The position numbers were made by a program, and so were the translations under genes. 64,000 bases of DNA from Camarhynchus parvulus (lineage: Eukaryota; Chordata; Aves; Passeriformes; Thraupidae), in NCBI RefSeq assembly GCF_901933205.1, contig NC_044601.1, positions 32,836,352 to 32,900,351 of the forward strand, in the 5' to 3' direction. This document shows, in pieces, positions 23,301 through 36,400 of this stretch. The first letter of the stretch is position 1. Every line of letters begins with the position of its first letter. The notes beneath the pieces were generated by a model. The model made no database searches. It was not told the origin of the DNA and was given only the letters and a program-made list of their open reading frames with translations.

Positions 23301-25714
23301 TGGGCTGGCTTCTTTGAGTAAATTGCTAATCTGCAAGCAGTGTTTATCAGCTGAAGAAAAATGACTTTGTGTGCTAGACTTGTTGATAAGGCAAGACCAT
23401 TATCAAGTGTGTCTTCATTAGCTGAATCTTAGACACACTAGTAGCAAGGCAGACAAAATAAAATGGGCCAAGTAGTCTCAGTCTGTGGAGTCAGCCACAA
23501 TCTGGAGTCAATCTAACCACTGGAAATCACCCAATGAAACTGAACTAGAAGTACCAACAGCAGCCAGGGCCTGTAGGCGTGTATAGAGCATTGGGACTAG
23601 GGGTCAGGGAGGTGCAAGGCAGCACTGAACAGCATGATATGGGATATTTATTGCTACAAACTGAGCAGCGCAAGCCTGGTAAAGGGAAAATTTAAGGGGA
23701 AGGTTGATTAGGATAATGGGAATGCTTAGTAATAATTCCAGAGCCTCTTCTTGTGCTGCAAGGGCTACAATGCTTATAAAAAAGTTGAAAAGAGGAATTG
23801 GTGCAGTTTGTATCATGGTTTGTAAAGTTGATTACTGGTTGTGAGCCTTCCTAGTGTACTGACAGCAAACCTGCTTGGCCAAAGTGTTTGCTGCCTCTAT
23901 GCTCCTGTCCTTCCAATCCACTCTTCCTATGGAGTGTGCAAAGAACAATAAAAAAAAATCTGCAAAAAGTATCTTACATATCACTCTCAAGTGTGATTTG
24001 TACAAATGGAAGCTTGCACTTCCTGGGAAAATACTAGACTGTACAGATGACTGAGTGACTTTGTCAGAAAAATTCTGCTTTTTGTGCTGCCTTCTACAAC
24101 ATTTAAAAATATTTAGTGAGCTTAGGAGGATGAAAACATTGAATAAGGCCAAGGGTATGAGCACATCAAAATATTTCAGTGGAGAAAGTACAAGATGTAG
24201 ACATGCCTCGTGAAGGCACTGGAGTTCTTTGAGTGCACTCCAAATTGGCTCTAAGTGAAACACCAATAATCTTATTTGGAATACAAAGGTGTGAACCACA
24301 GAGGAAAAAACAGTAACTATCTTGCAAGACCAATAGATATTTTTAAGACAGGAGTCTGTTCCATATTTAACTTCTTTTATTATTTTCCCTGCACAATTGA
24401 ATTTTCATTAATGAAATAATAAGATGGAAAGATAGAAGCCAAATAACAAAATAGTACTGCTTGTGACATTAATAATATTTTTTATTTGTAGTATGCACCA
24501 AATTCTAAGATTTTGCTTCTGTGTTTGGTATCTTCTTGGCAGCCCATTTTTAATTGAGTTTAGGCTGTTTCAACATAGCCCTGGTTTACTATCTCTGCTC
24601 TCCTCTGAGTCAGCTCAATCTGTGTCTCAATACTTGCTTAGGTTTTGCGTAGTGTGGATGTCATCATGATATCCCATGTGTTTATGTGCACTGCAGGGTA
24701 AATCAGTTCTTGGTGTACTGCACATATTTCTTCTGTTAATGCAAAATGATTCCATATGCCCACAACAAAACCCCTCTTGCTACCATCTCATCAAAATACC
24801 GGAGGAGGTCTGCATTTCTCTGATATTTTTCCTTCTCTAGAAGAGGGCTTTGAATTGCCATCTATGTATCCACATTTTCAACATGCATGCTAAATGTCCA
24901 GAATTAATAAAATTTGGCTTATTACTCACATTTTGTTGCTAAAGGCATTTCTTTTTATGGAATATACTCATGAGTCTTATTATAGCATTAAATTCAGGAA
25001 GTGATAATTTTACCTTTTATCCAGTATTGCATCATTTTATCATCCAATTAAAGTCCATATGGCTTGGTAGAATCTGCATAAAATTTACCTGCCTTTCAGC
25101 CCACACTCTCTCTGATAGCCAGTGATACACTTCTTTGCGAATTATCTTGAAAGAAGAATTTTTTTTGGTGCCTCTGAATTAATAACTTTTAATTATTTCC
25201 TTACACTGCTAGGAAAAAATCTTGTAGAGAAAGACAACCTCCTTCACTTTAGGAGTCCAAAACACAATGGGAATTTTCTTATCAGAAGTCTTTCCCCTAC
25301 TTATTCCTATAATTAACTTTCATCTCCTGTATCAGGCTTATTAGGTTCACTGCTGTGTTTTGAAATTATGTCCATGGTCCTTTCACAGAATTAATTATCA
25401 CCTCTTTGCCTCTGCATGTGGTCTGCAAACTCTACCCTTTCTCTGAGGTTTGAAATAACAGCATTTTAAAATAACTTTATATAAATGCTTTTGTGATATC
25501 TCAAAATCCAACCTTGCCTTAGTTAATTCACTTGCGCTTTGGAGTCTGCTTTTTCCCACTTATGACAAAAAAGAAGGCGTATAGTTGTTTGGGAACTGGG
25601 AGTTGTTCAAAAGGTTGCTGGACCCTGGGGCTAAAGAAAAAGGAAGAATTTTTATTACAATTTGGATTCTGTATTTGTCTCATTATTCTTGGTCCTCAAA
25701 ATATTGTTTGGTTG
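23301..25714. other. AT-rich DNA with one 155-codon frame of unknown meaning
   Basis: No recognised exon or transposon. The - strand frame at 23,832-24,299 (155 codons) is the longest in the desert outside mobile elements. It is rich in Leu, Phe and Ser, shows no domain I recognise and has no obvious splice or promoter context. A frame of this length is borderline for chance in a window of this size. Confidence 0.5.
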
Positions 25715-25767
25715 AGTTTTTTTGTGTGTGTTTTTTGTTTGTTTGTTGTTTTTTGTTTTGTTTTTTA
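25715..25767. repeat. T/G-rich simple sequence (TTTG-like)
   Basis: Runs of T broken by single G residues, giving GTGTGTG followed by TTTG and TTTTG units. Simple low-complexity DNA without an attached element. Confidence 0.85.
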
Positions 25768-28700
25768 ATATGAAGAACAACACAAAAACAATCCCTCCAA
25801 CCATAACATTAAAAAATAAGGTAAAATATTTTACTCTAAGGTTTTTCTTCCCATTTCTCTAGTAAAAAATTCTGGATATCTTCATTATATCAGTGCTAGT
25901 ACTTTTCTTTAGGAAAGGACTAAAGGGTAACTAATATGTTTGTGTTTTAACTTTAAATCTTGGTGAAAATTTGATTCTTAACGCATGACTTTCATCAAAG
26001 TTCTTAACTCTGAGGATAATTTCAATTGAAATGCAACATGATTTTAAATGAAATTGGGAAAACAGAGTAACTTTTATATCTCTGTACAAAATGATGGAAT
26101 TTTTAGAGCCTAATGGAGTTAGGCAGAAAATTTAATGGTATCTAGACACTTTAGTTCATTTGGTTCCTCTAAAAATGCCAGTTAATACTGTTTATCCTGT
26201 ATGAAATATTTAAGGACTTTCTCTACCAGAATAGCAGAGCTACATTATTTGTATTTAGTCTGCTATGACTTCAGTTGTCATCTCAGCCCACCTCTCTCCC
26301 TCTAACAGATTCTGAGGACATCTTGAAAATGCCATAGGGTGGATTCTCTTGTTTCTTAAAGCAAGGTAATCAAAAACTCCTTAGTATCTTAGCAAGTGTT
26401 CAGCATTTTCTTTGCCCAATTCTGTATTTATTTTTGCTGCTTAAAAATACTTGGGAATATAAGAAAGATATGATCATGGAGACAACACTGGCTGCACGCA
26501 GCCAAGATGTACTTGCCAGATAGTCAATAAGTTAGTCACTAGCGCAGTTTTGTATCTTGGATATCATCAGCCTAAAACAATTTGGAGCAGTTCAGCCATG
26601 TCAGGTGTTATGGTTTTGGACACACTTGTGTCCTCTGCCAGTACTCTAAAAAAGGCAGCTTGCTTATTCTTCAGTGTTAACCAGCTATCAGTCAGCTATC
26701 AGTAGATATTTGTCTGTAGATTTTTCAAAACATTAATATAACATACCTGTCACACCTGCATTGGTGCAGTAATCCATTAATCTGGTTTAGCTAATTATTG
26801 CTAATTATTGTTTCCTTATTTATTGTTCTCTGGATCTACTGCACTTGTTCTTTTCTAATGGATTGAAAATCAGAGGTGTGAGGGAGAGGTCTGTGTTGCT
26901 TACACGTTCTGTCCAAAGTGCAATTATTCCTTCATGCAAAATTGTTAGCCTCATCTTACTGCTGTCCAGCTGTTCAGATCTGCTTTCTCCATTATCTGTC
27001 ATGCTTATAATAATTATCCTCATAGACTGAAACAAAAACTTTTACAGCATTTAATTGTGTCACTTTCATTCCTTTAACAACTCAATCCATAAGCTGCCAG
27101 ATGTTATCCACCTGCCAGAACTTAAACTAAGATGATCTCTGCCAATCAAGTGCTTTATGCAGTTTTCCAATCTTTTTGCCAAATTATCTGTTGGTATTTT
27201 TTGCATTGAAATATCTTGGCAAATGGCAACAGGCTCACTGGTTTATCTTCATTAAAGGTGACAGTATTTCCATGAGATTCATTCAGTTTTAACTGCCCTC
27301 GACTTCAAAAACATCATTAAAGATTCTAAACAGCTTAGAAAATGATATTACTTCCAAAAGCTTAAAAACCTCAGTTGGGAATCCATCTGTGCCTGTAGGT
27401 TTTCTCCTGTTGACAAATACTTAATTAACTGGCTAATTTCCTGATGCAGAATTTCTGTCTCCTGTCTAAGCTGCTACATCTAACTTGGATGGGATTCTCA
27501 CATCAGGAGTGATCCAGACAGGTATTTCTACTAGTGGGAAAAATGTAATCTTTGTACAAGGTGTAAGTTTAGTCGGATGGCCTCAACGTTAGCCCATTTT
27601 TTTCTTGTGCTGAACTTTTACTTTAGTTTCATTTTAAAGTTCTTAACTGCAGTTGTTTATTTCTAATCTGCCAAATCTGCTTTATTACTTTTCCTACGGT
27701 CCTAAGAAATGTCCTAAGAAATGTCTCCTTGTGAATAGAATGAGAGGCTTGCTTTCAATACTTTTTGATGTTGCTGATCAGTTTTGCTCTCTTTTTTTTA
27801 GATTAATTAGTCACATCAAATAGTAAACAGTCACTTTAAATTATGACTGTGATGGAATACTTGAAACACATTGCTTGGTGTCTAAAAATAACATCACAGG
27901 CTTTATTTAGAAGTAGAGAGAAACTGAGTGTGGATAAACTGAAATAGAGTAATATCTAGTTCTATAAGTCTAGTTTACAACCTGCGTGCAAGTGATAACT
28001 ATCAAGAATAAGTTAAAATTAATTCATGGACAAATCAGTGTGAGCTATGGTATCTGGAGCATAGGTCTCTATTGCCATTTTGGGCGATGTTTCTTCATAG
28101 ACAACATTCCACTGTTCTGGGCTGCAAAAGCTGGCCAAATTGCTTGTAACTACGGTGTCTCATCTGCTTCATGAGGAAAGGAAAGATCAGAGAAGGTAAG
28201 AGTGAATCCTATTAAGCTCTAAGGAGTGCTGTGAGTCTTGGCTATTTCATTAGTGCTTAGCAAAGTGGTTGAAATCTTTCACTAGAAAGTGGCACTAGAA
28301 TGAAAACTATTCAGGATGAATTTTGGTTCCAATGTTTGCACATTGTATACTGAAAGAACAGTTGTATTAACTCATAGTCATCTTATGGAAAATAAACCCA
28401 AATACTGAAGTTTTAAAGGTGAGAGGCAACATCAGAAATCCGTGATTTAAATACAGTCTTCCAGGATTTCTGTGAATTACACCAAATCTTTGGGGATTTT
28501 GATTGTGCAAACTGTGATGCAGGAAGACTGGCACTGATCTAATCATTGCTGCTCCGGCCTCTGCCAAAAGAACAGAAACTAGAGAACAGCTTCAAGCATT
28601 AATCAGATCTTTCTTCATTTCTTCCATAGCTAAGAACTGATTTGTACTTGGAAGGTTAGATGAAGAGATGGAACTAACAGCCTGCACACCAGGGGATATA

Positions 28701-30213
28701 AAATTCTTGCATTAGCCTTTTGTGTCCAAAGAATTGTGGATGCAATTAAGGTATTAAATGGAAGAAAAAAGTATACTGTAGCTGGGAGAATTCAGTAAAT
28801 TCTTCACAGATCAGCTAATCTTTCTTTTATGGCTGACTTCAGTTATCTCCTTACATACAGGTACGGTGAGCTTTTTCTTTCAAACACCAGTGTTTTCAAT
28901 AGTGGATTGAATTGGCTTTGAGCAGTAACTGCAACAACACTTTTGCCTTTTATAATAGTTCTAGCACTGCTTACCAAGTTTGTGGCTGGACTACAGCATT
29001 TAGAAAGAGCCCCGTGGTAGGAAGGCTGAAGATTGCAGCTGTGCCAGAAGGAGAATGGAGCTCACCAGGCAACCCCCATCAGCTGGGAGAGTGTGTGCTC
29101 AGTGCAGCACCAAACCTTCTTCTTCACTTCTCTTGACCCGCACAAATCAGGGACAGTCCTTGGGTGCTCTGTCTGGGGCACTGCAGTTAGAGTCACACAT
29201 CTGTAAACACAGCTTGCACGTCCATGCATGCATGCAGGTGCACAGAGATCATATGGAAATTACAATTTTTCCTCATCCTCATTTTCTAGTCAGGTTCCAC
29301 TTCAGGAGACGCTGCCACTGTGTTTGAAATAGTTACAAACCAAACAAAACCAAGCATGGTATTAGACCTCTCTCTTCGATTTTGTCTCAAAATAATGAAC
29401 TGGAAAGCTTTTGTCTCAACATCTGTGTGAATTTGCTGGCTTTTTAAGTCGGTCTGAATATGCTGCTATTGCCCTTGATTTCCAGAAAATGTCATAAATT
29501 GTTTAAAGAAGAAAAAGAAAGAAATTTCCCAAGAAAAGCATAAACATTCAGCAGAAATATGCTGTGGCCTCTTTCTACAGTGAAGTAAGAGGAAACTGGG
29601 ATTTCACCTCTCTGACCTCTTTCAAGGGAAAAATGTGCCCAACCCATATAAATACATTTTGGTCTCAGTCTTTAAGAAAGTTTTAAAAAAAGAGAGTTGA
29701 AGATTCCCTTCCACTTCCCTGTAAGCATGAGTTTCAATTCAGAAAAGGAAAAGAAAGCTGGTATCATTGTGTCATCATCATACGAGAAAGAACTCTTTTT
29801 AATTTTTTGAAGTTTCTTCTTGGAGGCATGTAAATATGACAGCCTATTTTAAAAAGTCCAACAGGGAATTTTCTGAATTCAAACACCATAGTTAGTTTGC
29901 AGGAAAACATGTATTTCTTCTAATGCACCCATAGCTGTATTTTAAAATCTAGATGCTAAGCAGGCATGAGTGTTCCACCAGGAACATCTTGTCTGTGCTG
30001 CTTGCTCTTAAGGTACAAGTGGCACAAGCCACAACCCAATGAGATTCCAGTCCCACACGAGCGACTGGTTTCTGCCAAAATATAAATATGCTGTTAATTT
30101 TCCTTTGTGACAGCATTGCTACATTGTCATCCCACTTGACATGTGATACATGCCCAGACAGACTTAATGCTTTAAACTACTAGAAAATAGTGAAAATTAG
30201 TGAAAATAGAGAC
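25768..30213. other. AT-rich DNA, no gene seen
   Basis: No coding exon, RNA gene or transposon was recognised. It contains three short perfect tandem duplications: 11 bases twice at 26,682-26,703, 10 bases twice at 26,791-26,810 and 12 bases twice at 27,700-27,723. A slightly more GC-rich patch at 28.9-29.3 kb holds overlapping frames of 74 and 90 codons without a known motif. Confidence 0.65.
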
Positions 30214-30231
30214 GGGGTGGTGGTGGGGGGT

Positions 30232-30262
<31 letters not shown>

Positions 30263-30263
30263 G
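30214..30263 (+). repeat. poly-G tract with 30 consecutive guanines
   Basis: GGGG-T-GG repeats lead into an uninterrupted run of 30 G (30,232-30,261), ending GTGGG. Long homopolymeric G runs are rare and unstable in vertebrate DNA and form G-quadruplexes readily. The exact count may be affected by sequencing or assembly. The proline-rich antisense frame across it is a by-product of the repeat. Confidence 0.95.
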
Positions 30264-32361
30264 GGATTGACAGCAGGGTGGAAACACTCCAAGATCTTAA
30301 GGCCAGTCCCTGGCAAACAGTGAGCAGTTTTGCTACGTGACCAAGCAGAACTAAGTCATGTATTTGTCTCCTGGAGGGGCAGTGCAGAAACTCGGGTGAA
30401 GGGGGCTGTTTGGGACAGGAGGAGACGCCTCTGGCATCCAACATGAAGATGCCAAATTTCCTAAGTTACAGAAGATCAAGCCAATGCAGAGGCCAGCACT
30501 AGTGGGGCAAGGAGCAGGCTAGAGTAATGAGAAAGAGAGCAGGAATTCTTTAAGGCAAAACAGTGCGTTGCTGTGGAGATCCATTTTCACACCGATGCCA
30601 TGTGTCTAACATGCCGCTGTGACTTGCTGCTGTCTTGAAAGGTGGTCAGGGACAAAAGATGTCCCTGACAGAAATAGTATGGTATTGAGGCAGAGTCCAA
30701 AACATTGGGACCTCCTCCATGGCCTTGGGATGGGGTTGTACTGATGAAGTGTATCTGCTGGCATACAACAAATTGTATGACCAGCCCCTTCCTAAAGGTC
30801 TCCTCCATGATTTGAGAGCAGAGCTCATTTTACACTAGAGTTGCCAGCAAGTTGTTTACCAGTGTAAATAAGGTCAAATTTTGAATGATCAATCAAAATT
30901 CTGTGGCTCAATTATCTCTGCTCTATTTAATAATATCCAACTACAGGTGCTTTAATAGTACATAAGAATCACAGGCATGTGTTCTGGAGTTTGCTCCCCA
31001 TTAGCACAGATGTCATTTACTTCCTGACTTGCCTTTAAACTTCAGAATCATTTATAAAGGATGTGGAAAAGCCTCAAAACTCAGGATCTTTGCTGAAAAT
31101 ATAATCCTTATGTCTTTTCCTGATAAGGACATCTTAAAAAAAAAATCCAGTGTCAAAGCTTACAATTGAAAGGCTGTGTCCCAAGTGAGATGGTACCACA
31201 AACCACAAATAATAATCCTAGAGAATAAGAGAGGATAATAATACTTTCCATGCATTTCTTTCTGCTTTCCCTTCATAGGCTGATGTCATCATTATGAATT
31301 GTCAGTTCCTGGGATTACAGTTAACGCTCTGGTGCTTTTGTTAGAAAGATAATTCATGTAGTGGCAGAAGCTAATTGTTCTTTGGATTTGTCCTTCATTG
31401 TAGAATTTTATGAATAAGTTTGTAAGTGAATTTGAACCTTATCTGAGTCACTTGGATTTGTGCCCTGGTGTTGCTAGCTTTATTCCCAGGTTAGAACCAT
31501 CCATCTAATAAAAATCCTTGCTTCTAAAATTTGTTAAAGAGCACTAAGAAAAGCATTTGACACTGTAAAATAAAGAAGGAAAAGTACAGCAGAGGCAGCC
31601 TTAAGCTTCAGAAATGCTTTCATTGTATTATCGTCAGATTTTCCAAAGCTGCAATAGCCTCTGATGACCTGTCTGCAAACAGTTCCACTGCAAAGAATAA
31701 TAGGTGAGGCCATCCTTTGTCCGTTCTCTTTCAACATGCGCTTAGAAAAATAGCAATGTCTCATCAGACAAAATAAAAGCAAGGAGAAGTATAAAGGAAT
31801 GTTACCAATAGGCTCTAGTGTAATAGTTGGACAGGGATTATACTGCTTATAATTCTGATTTTCCTGCAGTTGTCTTCAATCCCAGCAGCCTCATTTTCAG
31901 CAGGATCCAAACCTAGTGCTATTTAACACTTTTCCCTTTAGTATACGAGGTAATTTACCATTTCAGTGGCCTTGCAGTGACTGAAATATTTAGGGGATTT
32001 GTGTAGTGACAGAAATAGATAAGATGTTTGAAGCAAATGGCTTAGCTCTCTTTAGGAAAATCTCAATGGGATTTAAGAGGATGCACTGATGTAATACAAT
32101 TGGTGGTTTTATTAAAATTCTTTCTTATAACATCTAGAATAAAAGTATAGCCTATTCCCATTGCAAAGTCCTCTGCATCTCCTAACCCTTCCTTTAATAT
32201 CCTTCCTGAATGAATTAGAAACCTGTCTAGAGAAGTAAATAATACAACATCAATGAATACAGCAATATTTGAAAATCTATTTATTTTCTGTGTATAGTTC
32301 ATAGCTGTGAAAATTGCTAATAACCTGATTCTACAGTGTAAGCTAATGCTTGAGTCACCTT
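30264..32361. other. no gene seen
   Basis: AT-rich non-coding DNA. Short antisense frames (60-82 codons) have no recognisable product. No repeats beyond short A runs were noted. Confidence 0.65.
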
Positions 32362-32490
32362 CATGGAAGCATAGAATTATTTAGGTTGGGAAAGACCTTT
32401 CAGATCATTGAGTGCAATTATCAACCCAGCACAGCCAAGTCTACCACTAAATCATACTCCTAAGTGACATGTCTGCCACAGATTATAAAA
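32362..32490 (-). mobile_element. CR1 LINE 3'-end fragment
   Basis: The + strand reads GCATAGAATTATTTAGGTTG, then GGAAAGACCTTTCAGATCAT and a phrase ending CCAGCACAGCCAAGTC. This is the reverse complement of the avian CR1 3' terminus, whose tail is built of ATTCTATG-like units. The tail lies at the lower coordinate, so the element points to the - strand. It is 5'-truncated to roughly 130 bases, as most CR1 copies are. Confidence 0.88.
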
Positions 32491-33159
32491 AATGTCAGAA
32501 GCAGCAGATTATCTTTGGTTTATATACTGTTTCTATCTTGCTTAATTGCAGTACCCAAATGAAAGTAAGAATGCTGACACTTAATTCAGTCCAATATCCC
32601 AGCACATCTGTGTCTATGATCAGTTGTCAATATTAACATGTCTGCATTCACTGCTATGGATCCAGAGTGCCCACACACACTGGTAAATGATTTATATTAT
32701 TATTATTATGGATGCACTCTAAAGCACTTAAAAAGCTAAGAAATACCAGAAAATGAATGTTGGAACAACCTTCATTTGGTTTCTTGGCGTGTCCTTACTG
32801 CAAAAAGAGCTGTTTGGGAATTTTCTATGCAAAGGTTTTGTCACAAAACTCCAGTCTATCAAAACAAAGACGCTCATGGACACATTCCAGTTTTGACATA
32901 ACTTTTCTGAAGTCCAGACTGGAAGCTTTACAATTAGAAATTCAATTTATGGTTGGTTCAGACCAGTTTTGTAAACTTGGTTTGTTCCAGAAGGAAGCCC
33001 TACCTAGGCAACCTCTAAGTGACTTCCCAGGCCTGGTCATTATTTTTTTCCTTCATATTTCTTGATCTTCTGGCTTAAAGGCTGTAAGACTCTGCTGCAG
33101 AAATGCTGAATGCTGACAGCTGTAGCTGTATTTAGTGGAAGATGAGCTTTGAAAATACA
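32491..33159. other. no gene seen
   Basis: Non-coding AT-rich DNA with a short ATT-rich run at about 32,695-32,709. A 102-codon frame at 32,757-33,065 has no recognisable motif. Confidence 0.6.
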
Positions 33160-33420
33160 ATGCTAAATAATCATTGGAAAGTGTGCAGACATTTAAAATT
33201 GCTTACCAGGTTTTAATGTCTCTGCTTCACTTCTTAACCTGTGAAATGATTCATTAACATTTGTGTATCATTGTGTGCAGCACTGTTATGGTAAGCACCA
33301 CAGAAAAGCCCTTGAGGAAATTTTATGTGTTTTTTTTCAGAGTAGGCTTGAATTGTGTTAAATAAATAACGCATTAGGCAACAGTGCACTGTATGAGGAA
33401 AGAATTAAATATTAAAAACC
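33160..33420. promoter_or_regulatory. candidate conserved non-coding element
   Basis: Unique, repeat-free sequence with many homeodomain-like ATTA cores, a CAGGTTTTAATG phrase and TTAACCTGTGAAATGATTCA. The texture resembles enhancer-like conserved DNA. There is no coding frame. The call rests on sequence texture only and has not been aligned. Confidence 0.18.
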
Positions 33421-36400
33421 TACAGGGCACTGTCCTTCCTAAGTAATTGAAAGAGGCAGAGGTCTTGTAAGAAGAAACCACTATGTAACTGTCTCACCAT
33501 ACATGATGACAATATATATGTGCCACAGAGGCTGAATTAAGGTTGCACGGGGAGCCTTAATTGCCAGGATTTCCTAAATCCCAAAACATTGTTGTCTTTT
33601 AGAAGAACAATATTAAGGTGGGCTTTAATATATCAGATATACAATCCATAGAGAAAATACATAGCAAACGTTTGACTGAAATATTTTATTGGGATGAGTT
33701 TGGTTGACCTTGTTATTTCTGAATAGTAACTCGAATTACATTTCATTAGTATGCTTATTGAAGTTAAGTACATTGATCTATGCAGGAGTTGGAGTACAAT
33801 AATTTTTATTGTGTATGTTTTCCAGGTCCCCAATCAAGTTAAGATCTTTCTTATACACAAACATAGTCCTTATCTAGCTAGAATGACTGTCTATTACCTG
33901 CTTGCTGAAAATTCTCGCCAGCTGTGGCTTGCTTTGAGCCTACAAAACTGCAGTGGAATTCAGGGTTGAGGCATACAGATGAGAAAGAGGCAAGGGTACG
34001 GAGGTGCCTTTTAAATTCAGGAATCAGTGGCTCAGTCTCTACAGTTTGACACCCATCTGAGAAAATCACATCACTAATGACTTATGAGTATTTGTGTAGC
34101 ATTGATAGAACCCTCTGGATTTGCAACCAAATTTTTTGATGTCTTGTGAAGTCCAGCATTCTCTATTCTTCTTACAACTAACGAATGAAAACTTCCCTTC
34201 CTGTCAGTAATGAGGAATGACAAATCAAATTCTAAATACAACTCTGTAGTGCTCTGATGCGACAGAAAGGAAAAAATACATGAATTCTCTTGTTCTGAAT
34301 AGTAAGATTCACTCAGCACTATAACAATCATTTTCCTTTTTTTTTTTTCAAAGTGTTCAGGCAGAGATTGATTTGAAACTCTAGCAATGGAGCTTCAGGA
34401 CAGCCCATACAGATAGTTTTTCTATGGTATGTCCAGGTCCCTTCAACCATTGTATCTTAAAAATGGATGCCAGGATTTTTCTCAAAGGACCCAGCCTTAT
34501 GCCAGCCAACCCCAGACTAATATTCCTTCTTTTATTTATTTAGAAGAAGCACCTTCCAGAAGATGAGCAATCATTGTTTAGGCATTTAGGGTGGAGTGAA
34601 AACAGAAGAGAAAGAGAAATGGTGTTACAAGCCTCATTACCTCCAGTACTACAGCAAAAGCTCTCTTGAGTAAATGGACACTTTAATGAAACTGCTATCA
34701 CAGGCTATGAAATGCCCCTGTTACATCAAAGTAAATAGGTTTAAGAATGAATTGCCTTTATTCAGTGGAGATCCATTATAGGAGATGAGCAGGGATTTCT
34801 TTGTCTTATGTGAAGTCATAGATTACACATTACCCTTTCTGGAATGTCCATGAGAAAGTTACTTAATACTCTGAGCAATACTTATAAGGGAAAGGGAAGA
34901 GAACTGTTATCACTTGGGCTGACCCCTTGGGGAATGCTGTGATGATAACTTTCCTGTTTAAATTTGGGAAATACATAGTGTACAAATGAATGAACTTCAT
35001 TGTCTTTGAAGTTTCCTATGTGACTCATGGTGAAGACTTTACATAATTACATTAACATTATGGGGACAGGAATCAGCATGCAAACAGGCCACAGGCAAAC
35101 ATATAATTACATGATTCTATCAGCTATACAAATGAAAATTAGCTCTCTTTCCATACTACTTGCCGTGCTTTCTGTAAGTGTTACATAAGTTAGTGATAAT
35201 ATCTAAATATGTTTTCACAACTTCAAAAATGCTTGCCAGGAGAATAAATCAGTGTAAAAACTTACAGAAAATTTGCTGAAAGCCAGTACTAGTAATTCAT
35301 TTAACATCAGATTTGCCAACCATGCCTATTTTGGGGAGCCAAATACAGAAGCTTATGCTGAATACCTAACAAAAGCACCTTTTCATCACTGCTCAGACAA
35401 CCTGTGCTGGCTCTCGACGTTGTTTTCACATTTCCAGATTAGCATGGGGGCACATTAAACAGACAGTGGTGAAAGAGATTGCAGAGTGACTGGGATGTCA
35501 GGAGGCATTTAGAAAGAGCTTGCTTAAGGTACAGAGTTATGAATATCTCTAACAGAGCTTGTCTCATTCATACCAGTGCTACAAGGAACCTGAGCAAACG
35601 CGGGTTGTGCTGTACACTTTCACTGCTGACTATTGGACTATCACGTCTGACTGTGGGACAACTGTTAAGTGTTATCAATGGCTAACAAGAGCTTCCATTT
35701 GATTAGATGGAATTTGAAGGGGAATGCAAAATTTTCGTTATTATCAGAATGTTTCAAAGCTCATTGCTACCTGTCACTCCAAGCATTTCTCCCTGTGGAG
35801 GGTTAGAAGGAGGGGATAGACTGAAGGAAGTCTTGAAGAACAACCTGAGAACAAGTTTCAACACTGACTGTTGCCTCCTAGTTCTTTTTTTTATTGCTGT
35901 TTTCTTTTCTTTGTCATGAAAAAAAGTCCAAGTCTTTCCCTGTGGTAAAGTACATTGTGTTTTGGGATGGGCAAGTGGAATGTCTACTAAATTAACAGTT
36001 TTTCAAAATCACTTCCTGGTGTTCTGCAACTTCTCTCAAAGTGCAAGCAAAATGGCAAATATTGAAGTATGAAGGACACATGCATCCTTATTTTATCTTA
36101 CAGATTATTATCAATAAATAACACAGGATTTTCAACTTCATTTCTTCACGTCAGCAGACCAGAAAGATTTTCCAAGTGCTGTCATGTTCCTTTTCTAGAA
36201 TGACTTCTAGCTCTGCTCAGCTTAATTGGGGTTGCCTGTGTTGCAGAAATAGCATGACCAGAATTTGTAAGTTGGCGTGGCTAGAGCCAGCATCCCCAAG
36301 CCCATATTAAGGCTTCCAAAGAAATGGTCTGATTTCCAAAACTGCTGAGCAGCCAGCAGCCCTAATTGGAGTCCATGGGAACTGTTGGATATTCAGCACA

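Noticed and set aside
30172..30444. 90-codon - frame with a poly-proline run
   Set aside because: The poly-proline is only the translation of the G-run on the other strand.
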